64,000 nucleotides of DNA, from assembly GCA_039519185.1 (NCBI GenBank), contig CM076847.1, positions 26,037,251 to 26,101,250 of the forward strand, read 5' to 3'. Positions 10,671 to 20,906 of the stretch are shown here, piece after piece. The notes beneath the pieces are model-generated. The model did not search any database. It was given only the letters and a program-made list of their open reading frames with translations, and was not told the DNA's origin. Each line of letters opens with the position of its first letter. Positions within the stretch are counted from its first letter, which is position 1. A program made the translations under genes and the position numbers. Origin of the DNA: Astragalus membranaceus (taxonomy: Eukaryota; Streptophyta; Magnoliopsida; Fabales; Fabaceae).

Positions 10671-11193
10671 TAGGTCGACTCGTGCCTTGGTTCTGCCTGG
10701 TTGCCTGGGCCCCTGTTGTTTCAGTCGGGACTTGGCTTTCAGACCACCTCTTGCCAGGCGCCCTCCTGGGCGCTGGTTGCTTTTGTGCTGGGCGCCAGTT
10801 TCTCTTGGTTTTTTCTAAGGTGCTAGAGCCAAAACTGTGATTTGCGAAACAATATCTTCAACCGTAAATAGTAAGGTTTAATTCCTTCGCACGCGTGTTG
10901 TAAATTGTTTTGACGTGTTGAACCTAAACAACCAACTTCTTAAAGTAGACGTGTTAAACATAAACAACCAACAGCTTTAAAAAAAAAGTTCTAAGTATTG
11001 GAACTATGAGCCAGATGCCGAATAGAGGAATAGGTTCCCGTTCTCCCTCGGGTGTATGGTGAGCTTCTTTTTAACCTCCTCAAGGAGGTGAGGACATTCT
11101 CACTCCGCCTTGAACTTCTTCACATCCATTTTCGACCCCCTCGCCGACTGGGGCCTTCCCCTTCCTAGGGGACCTATATCTACCTTCGGGGGA

Positions 11194-12683
11194 TCAGGCT
11201 CTTTTGTGCGAGCCACTCGGTTCCCCCTCCTTTTTCACGAACTGTGACAACTTTCCTTTCTGGATTAGCTCCTCAATATCTTCCTTCAGCGCTTGGCAGC
11301 CACTGGTGTCGTGGCCTCTGCTTTGATGGTAGCGGCACCATTTCTTCGAGGGGTTCTGGCCTTCTTTCAACACCAAAGGCTCCGGCCTCTTGATGTCTTT
11401 GAATTCAGCGTTGGCACATTCATTCAAGATTTGCTCCCTTGAGGTGATGAGGGGAGTAAAACCTGAGAGTCTTGGGGGGCGTCCCTCACGGTGTACGCCT
11501 CCTGTTACCTTTTGCCGGCGTACCTCCTGGGTGACTTCCCTGTCGCCACCTGCCTTGGCTGCCTCGCGGTAAGCCATATCATCCTCCTCATAGTTCATAT
11601 ATTTATGGGATCTTCGAAGGAACTTGCCCAAGTTTCTAGGCTTGTTGATGCCTACATCCACCTGGAACAAACTTCCGTTTGTCAACCCGTCTTTCATCCA
11701 TAACAACCTTTGCCTGTCCTCCAAACTTCGGAAGCCCGAAGCTTCCTTATTGAAGCGCTCGATATACTCCCTCAGTGTCTCGTGGTTACGCTGCCTGACG
11801 GCTCTCAGTACTTCTTCAGATTTGGATTTTAGCCGAGAGGCAGTGAAACGAGACGTGAACATTCTCGCCAGCTGCCCCCATGAGGATATGGAGTTCGGCC
11901 TCAGCTCTTGGAACCACTCTAATGCGGAACCCTCGAGAGTGAGGGGGAAGATTTTGCAATGGATGGGTTCCCTGGCGCCCCTGTAGCGCATCATTAGGGA
12001 GAAGTGTGCCAGATGACCGTCCGGATCTCCAGTCCCGTCGTACATCTTGAGATTTGGCAGCTTTTCCAAGGCCCTTGGGATTTGGCATTCGTCTACCCTT
12101 CTTGTAAACGGCCCCTCCTCCGAAAACTCTCTTGAGTTTCGGGGGGAGGTGTCTTCATAGCCCAACTCTTGATACCTGTGTCGCTCGGGGGATCTCCTCG
12201 ATGGAGAACCCCGGTGGTGCCTTCTGCGGGTGACGACCCGGCTCCTTGACCTCTCATGAGTGTTAGGGGACGCGTGTGAAGAGGTGCTGGAGTGGGTGTC
12301 ACGAGGCCGATAGGTCCCTGGGGGTGAGCCTGATTCCCCACACCTGCGTCGCCTGGGGGAGAGCGATGGACATGATGTCTCCGAGTTGGGGACCGGTGGT
12401 GCCTTGAGGTCACCGTCGTTGGAGGAACTGTCCCCCTACTGAGTGGAGGCTGTTCTGGCAGGGCGGTCACACCCCTTTCAATCTCCCTCAGTCGGGATTC
12501 CTGTTCCAACATAGCTTGAGTGCGACTGGTCAGGAGGTCCAAAAGCTGATTCACATTAGAGGGCTGGGCAGGTTGACTGGTGCCCTCGTCCTCTATAGTC
12601 AAGACGTTGCCCTCGAGGGTACCCTCCGGTCGGGGTGTGGGTATGACAATGCTCTGAACCCGGGGTCTGCCCCTGGGAGCCAT
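11194..12683 (-). pseudogene. gag: gag of the Tat-lineage element, frameshifted
   Basis: The likely ATG is the complement of 12681-12683 (MAPRGRPR...), 49 bases inside the primer site. The N-terminal part, rich in Pro, Arg and Ser, reads in one frame to about 12093. The C-terminal 323-codon part (12165-11194) is in another frame, so there is one frameshift in the 12093-12165 overlap. The C-terminal part has the retrotransposon gag core (PLTLEGSALEWF, ISSWGQLARMF) and a late C-X4-H-X4-C knuckle (CRYHQSRGHDTSGC). The product would be the capsid/nucleocapsid protein of the cytoplasmic particle. Family call is firm; activity is excluded by the frameshift unless it is a sequence artefact. Confidence 0.8.
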
Positions 12684-12731
12684 GGAGCAGCAAGAGAAAA
12701 GCTCGAGTAGTGATGATGTGAAAGATAGAAA

Positions 12732-12750
12732 TCTTCCACTGTGGTCGCCA
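12732..12750 (-). promoter_or_regulatory. primer binding site of the Tat-lineage element
   Basis: Minus-strand TGGCGACCACAGTGGAAGA starts one base inside the LTR end. The TGGCGAC start is shared with the tRNA-Arg-type primer sites of the Ogres at 19845 and 45245; the rest differs, so the priming tRNA is uncertain. Confidence 0.6.
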
Positions 12751-12751
12751 A

Positions 12752-12945
12752 TGTTCTGTACCGAGCAGCTTTTTGGTCGGCTGCTGTTGGTAGGTCTCTT
12801 GCTGTCCTGGCAGGAGGTCAGTGAGCGCCCGAGGGGGTATCTACAAGTCACTCCGACGCTCAAGTCAGTATATCGAATATATGAGTGAAGGTACTAAGGA
12901 TTAGAGATTGAACCTTTTCTAGGGCAAAGTTTGCCTGTATTTATA
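12752..12945 (-). promoter_or_regulatory. TATA-containing promoter half of the Tat-lineage 5' LTR
   Basis: TATAAATA (minus, 12945-12938) lies about 190 bp before the primer site, the expected place for a core promoter in a 366-bp LTR. The start site is not visible. Confidence 0.5.
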
Positions 12946-13117
12946 GGAAATCGTGCCCCTTCGTGGATTGTTGGATTGGTAGAGTCGATCTTGACCGTCC
13001 AAGCATCTTGGGCTAGCATGAGGTGGATATGGGCTGAATCGGTTGGGCTGATCCATATTACTTGCTAAGCGCACCTCCTGGTTTTGCTAATGGGACCCCC
13101 TGGTTCACTCCAGAACA
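12752..13117 (-). repeat. 5' LTR (366 bp) of the Tat-lineage element
   Basis: Read on the minus strand, the LTR starts TGTTCTGG and ends CAGAACA next to the primer site, giving matched terminal inverted repeats (TGTTCT/AGAACA). A TATAAATA box lies at 12938-12945 (minus). LTR length and site order fit a short-LTR Tat element. Confidence 0.7.
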
Positions 13118-14184
13118 ATTTTCTAGTTTTCTTCAACCGAAAAAATGCAAAATACAATTCCTTCATCATACTTAATCTCTATGTATGCCTGCAAAATTCA
13201 AATCGATTTAGGAAATAGATGTGAAAATGGGTTGGGCGCTGCTTGGGTTGGAACCGCCGTTGGGGACTCCCTTTCCTCGGATCTGATCTCCTCTGTGACG
13301 TCCACGGCCTCTCCCCCGAGGCGTCGATGGTCAGATCTCCCTGTTGGTGGATCTGCGCGCTTTTGGAGGTACTATGGAGTGCTTCTGTTTGCGGTGGTTT
13401 GTGGCTCTGTTCGCGCAGGGGTTGGTTCTGATGCGGTGTTTTGCGGTGTTTCGCGGTGGTTCACGGTGGTTTGTCTGATGTTCGCAATGGTGGCTGTCGT
13501 TTCGGACTTTGGACCCGCAGTCACGCCTCCTCTCCTTTTGTCGTGGGCACTTCTCCCTGTCGCTCTCGGTTTTGCTTGATTGTGCCACGGTGTTGACCGG
13601 GGGCGCAAGGCCGCGGTGGTGGTTGGTGGCTTGGCTACCTCGATCAAGCTAGGTGTTGTCGCGGTGTTGGCCGGTAGCACGACTTCGCGATGGTGGCTGG
13701 AGTCACGGCGCCGGATGTCTGGGGTGTGCTGTTGGTGGGTGCCGATTCGATAGTTTGTACCTTGTCGGACGCCAGATTGCAGTTTGCAGATCGCCGGGCT
13801 CCTCCCCCTTTGCCTTCTGCTTCTTTGCCCCCTCCCAATCGTCTCCGGGCCTCCACCTCTAACCTCGATGCTTTGTGATGTGCTTAATGTGAGGATAGCG
13901 AGGTGATGCAGGCTGTTGTGGTTTGGAGTGTGAGTTCAGGAGGTGGTGAGTGGAGGTTGTGTGGGGACTCTCAGGTGTTGCCCTGCCTCCTTTCGGGTTT
14001 TCTGTTCGCCTTAGAATTTTTTCCATTAGAGTTCTATGGTTGTTATTTTAGAGGCCTTGTTGGGCATTCTATTATTGTCCTTATTACCAAGGGTTTTGGT
14101 CTAGTCCCCCCTTGCACTTTTTATATCTCTCTTTATTTTATTAATAAATTCGGGCTGACTGCCTGTTTGATTAAAAAAAAAAAA
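13118..14184 (+). mobile_element. probable L1-type retroposon copy ending in poly(A)
   Basis: The 3' end has CTTTATTTTATTAATAAATT (AATAAA at 14143-14148) and a 12-bp A tract at 14173-14184, typical of plant LINE copies. The upstream part is GC-rich with TCGCGGTGGTT-like motifs and codes for nothing I recognise. I found no target duplication, so the 5' limit is a guess. Confidence 0.4.
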
Positions 14185-14508
14185 TACCCACCTCAGTTGA
14201 TGCGAGCTATGAGTGTTTCCCATGAGTGACTTAACTCTTTGCCAAAGGATTGTGGAGGTTAAAGATTCCTGAAAGCTTGTTAATGACCGACTAGGAGTTG
14301 GAAATATGTTAAACAATAAGGAAATGTTTTGAGGGGGACCACAAGACAAGTATACACCATTGAAAGTAATGTGACACAAAGACAAAACGAGAGTCATCTT
14401 CTTCGTGTTTCAGAGTAGTAGACCTTCCACTGAACACCGCGCGCCATTTCAAAAATATGTGATTGAAATCTTTAAATGAGTGAGGATGGGTCATTTGCGA
14501 AGTAAAAG
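14185..14508. other. unassigned spacer
   Basis: About 320 bp between the poly(A) tail and the LINE target duplication. No ORF, repeat or signal that I can support. Confidence 0.5.
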
Positions 14509-14519
14509 CTATATGGTGG

Positions 14520-15309
14520 TTTTTCTTTTTAGATAAACAATACTTCATTAACGGAGTACTAGGGGTGCTCAAACCCAAACAACAAAAAGATTACATATTG
14601 TTTTGGCAATGAAATAGATTAGACCACCAAGAGGAAGGAGAAAAATTTGAATTACATCCCACTTTGTATATAAACCAACTCCAAGATAAGCTATTAATAC
14701 GAATGATGACGGAATCAATATTAACTTCCTCATTCTTAAACACAATGCCATTCCGGGATAGCCAAATGCACCAGCAAGTTGTCAACCAAATCAAGTACTT
14801 TATATTTCTTTCTTTTCTCCCCTTAGATAATTTTCCAAGCCATTTGCAATGCTCTTGAAGTGTAGTAAAGTCTCGGCTATAATCCTCCAAACCCAGCCAA
14901 CTATAAACCTGTTGCCAGATATTAAAAGCAAAATTGCAGACCAGAAAAATATGAACACTGTCCTCATGGTGCTGCAAACAAAAAGGGAATTGAACATCCT
15001 CCTCGAAAACGATTACATGACGGTGGAGAAGAGTACCTTGTATAGGCAACGCATCACAAAACAAACGCCATGCATCCGAAGATTGTCACCTTAGAGGGAA
15101 TGGCTGTCTTTCAAATCTTTTCTAAAAATATATTCAGCTCGTTAATCACACCAGCAACACTGTCAAAACTGAGATGCCACCTATAACACGATCTAACCGA
15201 GAATAATTTGGAGACCTCCTGCGTCCAAATTCAAGCGTCGTGCCTCGTCCTATCAGGTTTCACCTCTAACAAAATATCACGCAAATATTTTGTGGGAACC
15301 TCCTGCATT
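14520..15309 (-). mobile_element. 5'-truncated LINE (L1) 3' end, TSD CTATATGGTGG
   Basis: Minus-strand copy flanked by the 11-bp duplication CTATATGGTGG at 14509-14519 and 15310-15320. Its 3' end is an A-rich tail (plus-strand TTTTTCTTTTT). It carries the C-terminal reverse-transcriptase zinc-binding region (zf-RVT) of a LINE ORF2. Confidence 0.8.
14591..15064 (-). pseudogene. LINE ORF2 C-terminus (zf-RVT region)
   Basis: The 157-codon frame reads DALPIQGTLLHRHVI, then HHEDSVHIFLVCNFAFNIWQ, then IWLTTCWCIWLSRNGIVF and SLSWSWF near the end. This is the order of the zinc-binding tail of plant L1 ORF2 proteins: LPT-type motif, Cys/His region, CxWIWxxRN block and a W-x-W-F terminus. The first cysteine pair is not conserved. 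Weak homology (SKVTIFGW) continues upstream to about 15110 in another frame. The RT and endonuclease domains are absent through 5' truncation, so it is inactive. Confidence 0.75.
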
Positions 15310-15504
15310 CTATATGGTGGTACCTCAAGGTTGATAGGCTATCAAATATTTTGTGGGGAGAGTGTAGAGTAATTTATGAGTTTTTTTCTTGATGGATCAT
15401 TTGACATCAATATATGAAAAAATATTAATAATATATTATTTTATACTATATTAATGGTCATTAGAAGTTTATCCTTGTAAACTGCTTTGGACTAATTTAG
15501 TGTC

Positions 15505-15950
15505 AAAAATTTAAGGCCTAATTGTAGTTTTGGTCCCCTTATTTTATGGGATCCACAATTTTGGTCCTTCAATTTTATCAAGTCTGCAATTTAAGTCCCC
15601 CTGTTAAATTGCATCCGATTTGGAAATGCTGACATGACAGAAAGGTGGAAACATGACAGATGCGTTTCTTGCGAACATAATCATTGGATATTGACAATGA
15701 ACAAGTTTTCACATATTTTTATTTTCTTTTATATATTTGGCTTAACTACATTTTGATCCCCCTATTTACTAAATCTGCAATTTTGATTCCCCATTTTTTC
15801 TCGCAATTTTGGTACCCCTATTTTGATAAGTTCTGAAATTTTCACCAAATTGAAATTTGTTCTTCTTAGAAGCTGACGTGTCACTATTTTAATTAACATG
15901 GAATTTTCACTTAAACCTTCTAAGCCTAGGTGGCACGCCATGTCACTGAT
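15505..15950. repeat. interspersed repeat with TTTTGGTCCCC motifs, two divergent copies
   Basis: GGCCTAATTGTAGTTTTGG at about 15515 and GGCTTAACTACATTTTGATC at about 15738 start two similar blocks with CTGCAATTT and TTTTGGTNCCCC in the same order. Such blocks are common in legume MULE/MITE-like repeats. No clear terminal inverted repeat pair was found. The flanks 15321-15504 and 15951-16153 are AT-rich and show nothing else. Confidence 0.4.
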
Positions 15951-16621
15951 AAAGTTAAAAAAACGTTTTTTATAATTTATTAAATGTTTATTTTAAATAA
16001 TTAATATCGCTAATAATGTAAAACACTATCTCAGAATTTTATTCCACACTCTCTCGATCAAATGATACCAAAAACACAAGAAGCCATAGTTTCCTCTTGT
16101 TGATGCTGAAATCTGCACAATGGTGGCTCTCCTGTACGTTCGGTGGTTAATGGTGTAATACCCCAATTTTGTCCGCCCAAGTCAAAAAAAAACATTTTTC
16201 AGAATTTTTAGGAATTTTAGGAAATAAAATAGTGCATATTTTTGCATTTTTGGGCAATTAAATAAAAGCGAATTAATTATTTTTGGACCAAGACCAGGTC
16301 AAGGACGGGGCATACATGTTACTCTACCAAGGTTAATTTTTGTATAATTTTTGGAAAGAAAGTCCTAGTCCAAAATAATTAAAAATGTATTTTCCCCATT
16401 TTTAGTGCATAAAAAACCCAAAAAAGACCATTAAATATTCCCCAATTACTAAATGAGAATTTTTATTGCCTAGAATAATTAGAGGGAATATTTTATGGTG
16501 CTCAAATATATATGACACTTTTTAATAGGTGCACCTTCACTTCCATGCCCAAAATTCAAAACTCAAAAAGAAGAAGGAAGTGTCCTCAATAAGACAAAAG
16601 ACACAAAATAAGTTTTTTTTC

Positions 16622-16659
<38 letters not shown>

Positions 16660-17136
16660 CACAATTTCGAATTTTCTCTCTCTCTCCCTTCCCAAAATTT
16701 CTTCACACTCTTCTATTCCTTATTCCTTAAGAATAACTTTTCCCTTTTTGGTGACCATCACTCACTCCCACATAGATTTATGCCCTCTTTTGTAAATTAC
16801 CCCACCCATTTATACTCACCTCTTCTCAAGAAAATACAAAATTACTTCTTTGGTAACATTTCATCTCAATTATACCCTTAACCCTATTTTTACCTCACAT
16901 CACATATGAGCCTCCATTCCCAAAATAGGACAAGTTTTTTTTTTCACACAAGCTCTCCCTCCCTCTCTCCTTGGTGCGCCAACACTCCATTACTCCCTCA
17001 CTCTCATTTTTGTGTTTTCTCACTACCCACAATCCAAGTGATCTCTAATCCTAGCCCTTCATTCAAATTTAAAAACCAATCCTAGAGCACCTAGTAAAGA
17101 ACAATGACCTAATTACCCCTAGACCTAAAACAACTC

Positions 17137-17144
17137 TATAAATA
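17137..17144 (+). promoter_or_regulatory. TATA box of the Ogre A LTR
   Basis: CTCTATAAATACCCTC, about 980 bp into the LTR. A candidate leader donor TTAAG|GTAAAA follows at about 17483/17484, and a candidate acceptor TTTTTTCAG ends at 19448, just before the GAACTACGTAGC motif. Confidence 0.55.
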
Positions 17145-18858
17145 CCCTCTCATTTCCACACATGAGCATCTTTTTGGCTTCTCATTTCTCCTATACTAAA
17201 ACTCTAGCACACAAGAGTCTCTCCCTCTTTCCTCTCATGGTCGTAGCCTCCTCTCCCTCTCCTCCATCAATCTTTTTCATTTCCTTACACCCAAACACCA
17301 CCACTCCACCTCATTTGCATCCCTCTTTCACATACTCCCTCCATTTCTCATTCAATGTTCAAGCATCATCACCAAGTGGGTTTGATCATCATATTTGCGT
17401 GGGTATTTCTTTGAAGAACCTTGGAGTTTTGTTGATTTGTGTCTAGTTTCATCTTCTCATCTCACTTTCTAACTTGGAGTTAAGGTAAAATCCTTAAAAC
17501 CTTGCATCATATTTGAGTTCTTGCCTCAAAAATGTAAAATCATTCATCCTATCATCTTCATATCCTCATATTGTTGATTGTTGTTGGTGAGAAGTGTCAT
17601 AAGCACTTTGACAAGCACTTAGGGAGGCTTGGGTGCTTATGGTGCTTCTCACCATTGAATGATTGATGATTTGTGTTGACTTGGATCTTGATCCTTGCAT
17701 TTCATGAAATAAAATGTTGTTTTATGGCGTATTATGTTTCGCATACTTGTAGAAAAATAGGGTTTTTGTTTAGTTTTGTGCATTTCTTTGCCTAATCACA
17801 TGAACCTTTACCAAAAATTGTAATCTAGCTCGTTTTCTCATATTATCTCACTTGCTTTTGAAAAATAAATGGGTTCTTGGTTATGTATTTGGGTCGCATA
17901 TTGTGAATAAATAGGGTTTTTATATGTTTGCTTATCATTTTAAGTTGATGATAGGCAATATGACTCTCACTTGTGCCAAGTGCACCTTGCTTAAAGTGAT
18001 GAGGATTGTTCTATATGATTCAACCCTTTTAGTTTAGGTGTTGTTTAAATTGATGATAGGCAAAGAGATTCTCACTTGTGCCTAGTGCACCTTGTTCTAA
18101 GTGATGAAGATTGCTCTAGGTGATTCAACCCTCATTTTAGTGTACGAGATTGCTTATTCTTATGAATTACTTTATAATTTGTCTTAGGTTGATGATTGGT
18201 AAAGTGACTCTCACTTGCGCCTAGTGCACCTCGATCTAAGTGAGGAGGATTACCTAGAAATGATTCAATCTCTCTTTTATAATTCTTAATGAGTAGGAAG
18301 ACGCAAATTTAGGTTTCCTTTTATGATAGTTAAATAATGCGTGAATGCTTGAAGGCCAATTTGTCCTATGATGGCATTCACCTTGAAAGGTTTGTGTAAA
18401 TGTAATTTAGGGTTCGTGTAGGTTATGTAAAGGATAGGTTGTCCTAATCTTGATGCATCCTCACTTGCAATTGTGGTGTTGGTTCTTGGAGTTTGTGTAG
18501 GTTTTGGCAAGGGATGGACTAACCCTAGTCTTGATGCACATGTGTTCTTATTCATGTATACTTGTTTTTGTGCTTGTTATGTGATTAAGTATTGAATTGG
18601 TGTTCACGATTTGCTTGCTTGTTTTGATGATCGCATTGACTTTGTAATCCGACTTCAAAGTTCAAAACCTTTGTTACTCGTTAGTAACACCTCAAAACCA
18701 TGTCGCATTCAAATTATACTACAATTTGTTACTCGTTAGTAACATTTATAATTTCAAATCTTTTTCATAACCAAGAACACTTTCAAACATCAAGAAGCCA
18801 TCTCACAAACCAAAAGTCAATTCGATTGCGAAAACCCTTTTGATTACCTAAAGTAAGA

Positions 18859-19395
18859 ACCAATTATCATTAATGATCACTCGCGCCGTTGCCGTTTGGT
18901 TGTTAACGATAATTTCATTTTCAAAGGAATTAGTAGTGTGACCACTCTAAACCGTTGTTGTTTGGTCTTCATGAACACTCCAACGTAAATAAAACCAATT
19001 GTCATAGATGATCATTCGCGCCGGCGCCGTTGCCGTTTGTTGTTAATGACGATTGCATTCTCAAAAGGGTTAGTAGCACGGCCACTCTAAACCGTTGTTG
19101 TTTGGTCATCGCGAACACTCGAATCAAAAGCAAAACCGATTATCATTAATGATCACTCGCGCCGTTGCCGTTTGGTTGTTAATGATGATTTCATTTTCAA
19201 AAGAGTTAGTAGCGCGGCCACTCTAAACCGTTGTTGTTTGGTCATCGCGAACACTCGGATCAAAAGCAAAACCGATTATCATTAATGATCACTCGCGCCG
19301 TTGCCGTTTGGTTGTTAATGATGATTTCATTTTCAAAAGAGTTAGTAGTGTGACCACTCTAAACCGTTGTTGCTTGGTCATCGCGAATCCTCATC
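18859..19395 (+). repeat. tandem repeat (135-141 bp unit, four copies) forming a hairpin array
   Basis: Units start at 18859, 18994, 19135 and 19270. Each has a hairpin with loop CTCGCGCCGTTGCCGTTTGG. Stems are AATTATCATTAA/TTAACGATAATT (one mismatch), CAATTGTCAT/ATGACGATTG, and ATCATTAA/TTAATGAT in copies three and four. Between them a second possible hairpin has GACC/GGTC or GGCC/GGTC around CTCTAAACCGTTGTTGTTT. Confidence 0.65.
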
Positions 19396-19456
19396 CCTAT
19401 TGCGAAAACTCACCTAAACAAGATAAAAGACAAAAACCTTTTTTCAGGACAAACAA

Positions 19457-19529
19457 GAACTACGTAGCTTTGAATTCTCCATCGCACCGGGAGATACGTA
19501 GGAGCGAGCGGCTAACTCTCGTCAAGCGC
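19457..19529 (+). other. structured motif 1: TACGTA double hairpin
   Basis: TACGTA (19461-19466) pairs with TACGTA (19495-19500). Inside, TCTCC (19476-19480) pairs with GGAGA (19490-19494). A second hairpin is CGAG (19505-19508) with CTCG (19518-19521), ending GTCAAGCGC. Copies at 44326, 44811, 46461, 53423 and 53909 keep both structures, with compensating changes. Confidence 0.65.
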
Positions 19530-19628
19530 CAAAAATAAAAATTTTCATTAAGTCTTCTCATTCCCTTTGAGGCAAATTTTAGTATTTTCCAAATCAACAC
19601 TTAAAACCACACGTTTAATTAAAGGTTC

Positions 19629-19676
19629 CCTTTCGGTAGAAAGGAGGTGTGGGGTGCTAATACCTTCCCCATGCCT
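19629..19676 (+). other. structured motif 2: U5 twin hairpin
   Basis: CCTTTC-GGTA-GAAAGG (19629-19644) is followed by AGGTGTGGGG pairing with CCCCATGCCT (19645-19676). The homologous place in Ogre B (45029-45076) has ACGTGCG/CGCACGT, a different but perfect stem around the conserved GGTGCTAACACC. Confidence 0.65.
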
Positions 19677-19844
19677 AACCGACCCCCGAACCCAAATCCT
19701 CCGGTTTTCCAAAAGGCCATCCGCTTTCCAAAAAGGTTTTTCTTCAATATTTTCCTTATAAAAAAATATTGGTGGCGACTTCAGTGTTTTAAAAAGTTGT
19801 AAAAGAAGAAAAATCCCCTCAGGGAGCTTTTCGGGTGCGACAGC

Positions 19845-19863
19845 TGGCGACTTCACTGGGGAC
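19845..19863 (+). promoter_or_regulatory. primer binding site, tRNA-Arg type
   Basis: TGGCGACTTCACTGGGGAC two bases after the LTR end. Compared with Ogre B (TGGCGACTCCGCTGGGGAC) there are two differences. Confidence 0.85.
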
Positions 19864-20115
19864 GTTTCCTTTTTAAGTGGGTCAAGCCTAATTAATTAAA
19901 TGTGTGGTTTGTGTTATTGATTTGATTTGGATACCTTGTTTGCTTCTATCCCTTTCAGTTTCCTTTTCTTTCTTATCATGTTGTATGCATGTGCATTTGT
20001 TTTCTTTTCTTCCATGTTTGTTTTTCCTTCCTCCTCCTTGCTTATGTGCTTAGTACCCTCATGCATTTCCCTAATCCCAATCATGTTCCCTTATTCTTTG
20101 CTCCTTTTCTTCAAG

Positions 20116-20298
20116 GTAAGCTCATGCATTTCTCCCCAATTCTATCATGATCCCCTCTTATTGGCTCCCTTTCTTGAGGTAAGCAATGCACTTGATTGTT
20201 GTTGAAACCCTAGGCTAGCTTATTTGATATTAAACCCTAGGGTAGACAACATGTTATTGCTTGCTTTTGTCTGGACTGTTCTGGGTTTTCATTTGCAG
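20116..20298 (+). other. predicted intron in the Ogre A 5' leader
   Basis: Donor CTTCAAG|GTAAGC at 20115/20116, with an alternative TTGAG|GTAAGC at 20179, and acceptor TTTTCATTTGCAG ending at 20298. Ogre B keeps donor, alternative donor and acceptor at 45508, 45569 and 45678. The rest of the leader up to the CACTA insertion holds no ORF. Confidence 0.5.
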
Positions 20299-20906
20299 GT
20301 GGGGTGATATGTGTTGGGTAGTTTTAAGTGGTATGTCCTTGCCACACACACTCATACCCTTATGATTATGTGCTTTGAGAGGGGCCTAAAACCCAAGGTC
20401 TGACAAAACTTAGGAGAGTGGAAGAGTAATGACTGGCAATTGGACCATTGTCCTTCTGACTCTCACGAAAGTTTCAGCCAGAGTATGCTCTTTTATGGTA
20501 CCTCACACCAGATGGCATTCCATCGTTGTGGGTGTTATCATGAGAGAGATTTAGCTCTGGTAGCCATTGTGAGGAAGTGTTTAGAACTACATGGGAGGAT
20601 CCCCTTTGAGTTGCCTTAGAGCCTAGGTTCCCCCACCTTTTGTAGGACACAAGGGCATACAAATTGTATGTTGCATTGTAGTTTAGGCATGTCTTTCCTA
20701 GAAGAAAAAAGAAGTAGATTTTCAAAAGAGAAAAAGAAGAAAGAATTGTCGTTGTAGCCTCTCTTTTGCTGGTCCGTACGAAGTGACATATGGCCCACTT
20801 TATTTTCAAAAAAAGGGAGAAAGAGTTACCGCTGTAGCCTTTCTCTTACCGGTCCATATGAAATAACGTACGGCCCGCATTTTCCAAATTTTTTTTTTGA
20901 GTCACT

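Larger units (their letters stand above)
862..13117 (-). mobile_element. Tat-lineage Ty3/gypsy element with antisense extra ORF (partial, pol deleted, interrupted)
   Basis: On the minus strand the order is short 5' LTR (12752-13117), primer site, gag (12683-11194), a non-coding stretch with tandem repeats and GGCGCC clusters, then an intron-containing ORF on the plus strand (1407-10035). Extra ORFs antisense to gag-pol are known for Tat-lineage elements, which supports the lineage call. No protease, RT or integrase is present between 11194 and 10036, so pol is deleted. The 3' LTR is not seen; the Sirevirus-like LTR at 1-861 occupies that side. Confidence 0.65.
16154..19842 (+). repeat. 5' LTR (3689 bp) of Ogre A
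   Basis: Begins TGTAATACCCCAATTTTGTC and ends TCGGGTGCGACA before the primer site. It contains a (CT)n run at about 16625-16656, a TATAAATA box at 17137-17144, three diverged repeats of about 110-140 bp at 17942-18270 (each with CTCACTTGTGCC and AGTGCACCT), two GTTACT-CGTT-AGTAAC hairpins (18673-18688, 18728-18743), the hairpin array at 18862-19322, and structured motifs near its 3' end. Confidence 0.9.

Noticed and set aside
13145..13680. ORFs of 85-144 codons on both strands in GC-rich DNA
   Set aside because: Overlapping in several frames with no recognisable domain; GC-rich DNA has few stops. Treated as part of a probable retroposon.
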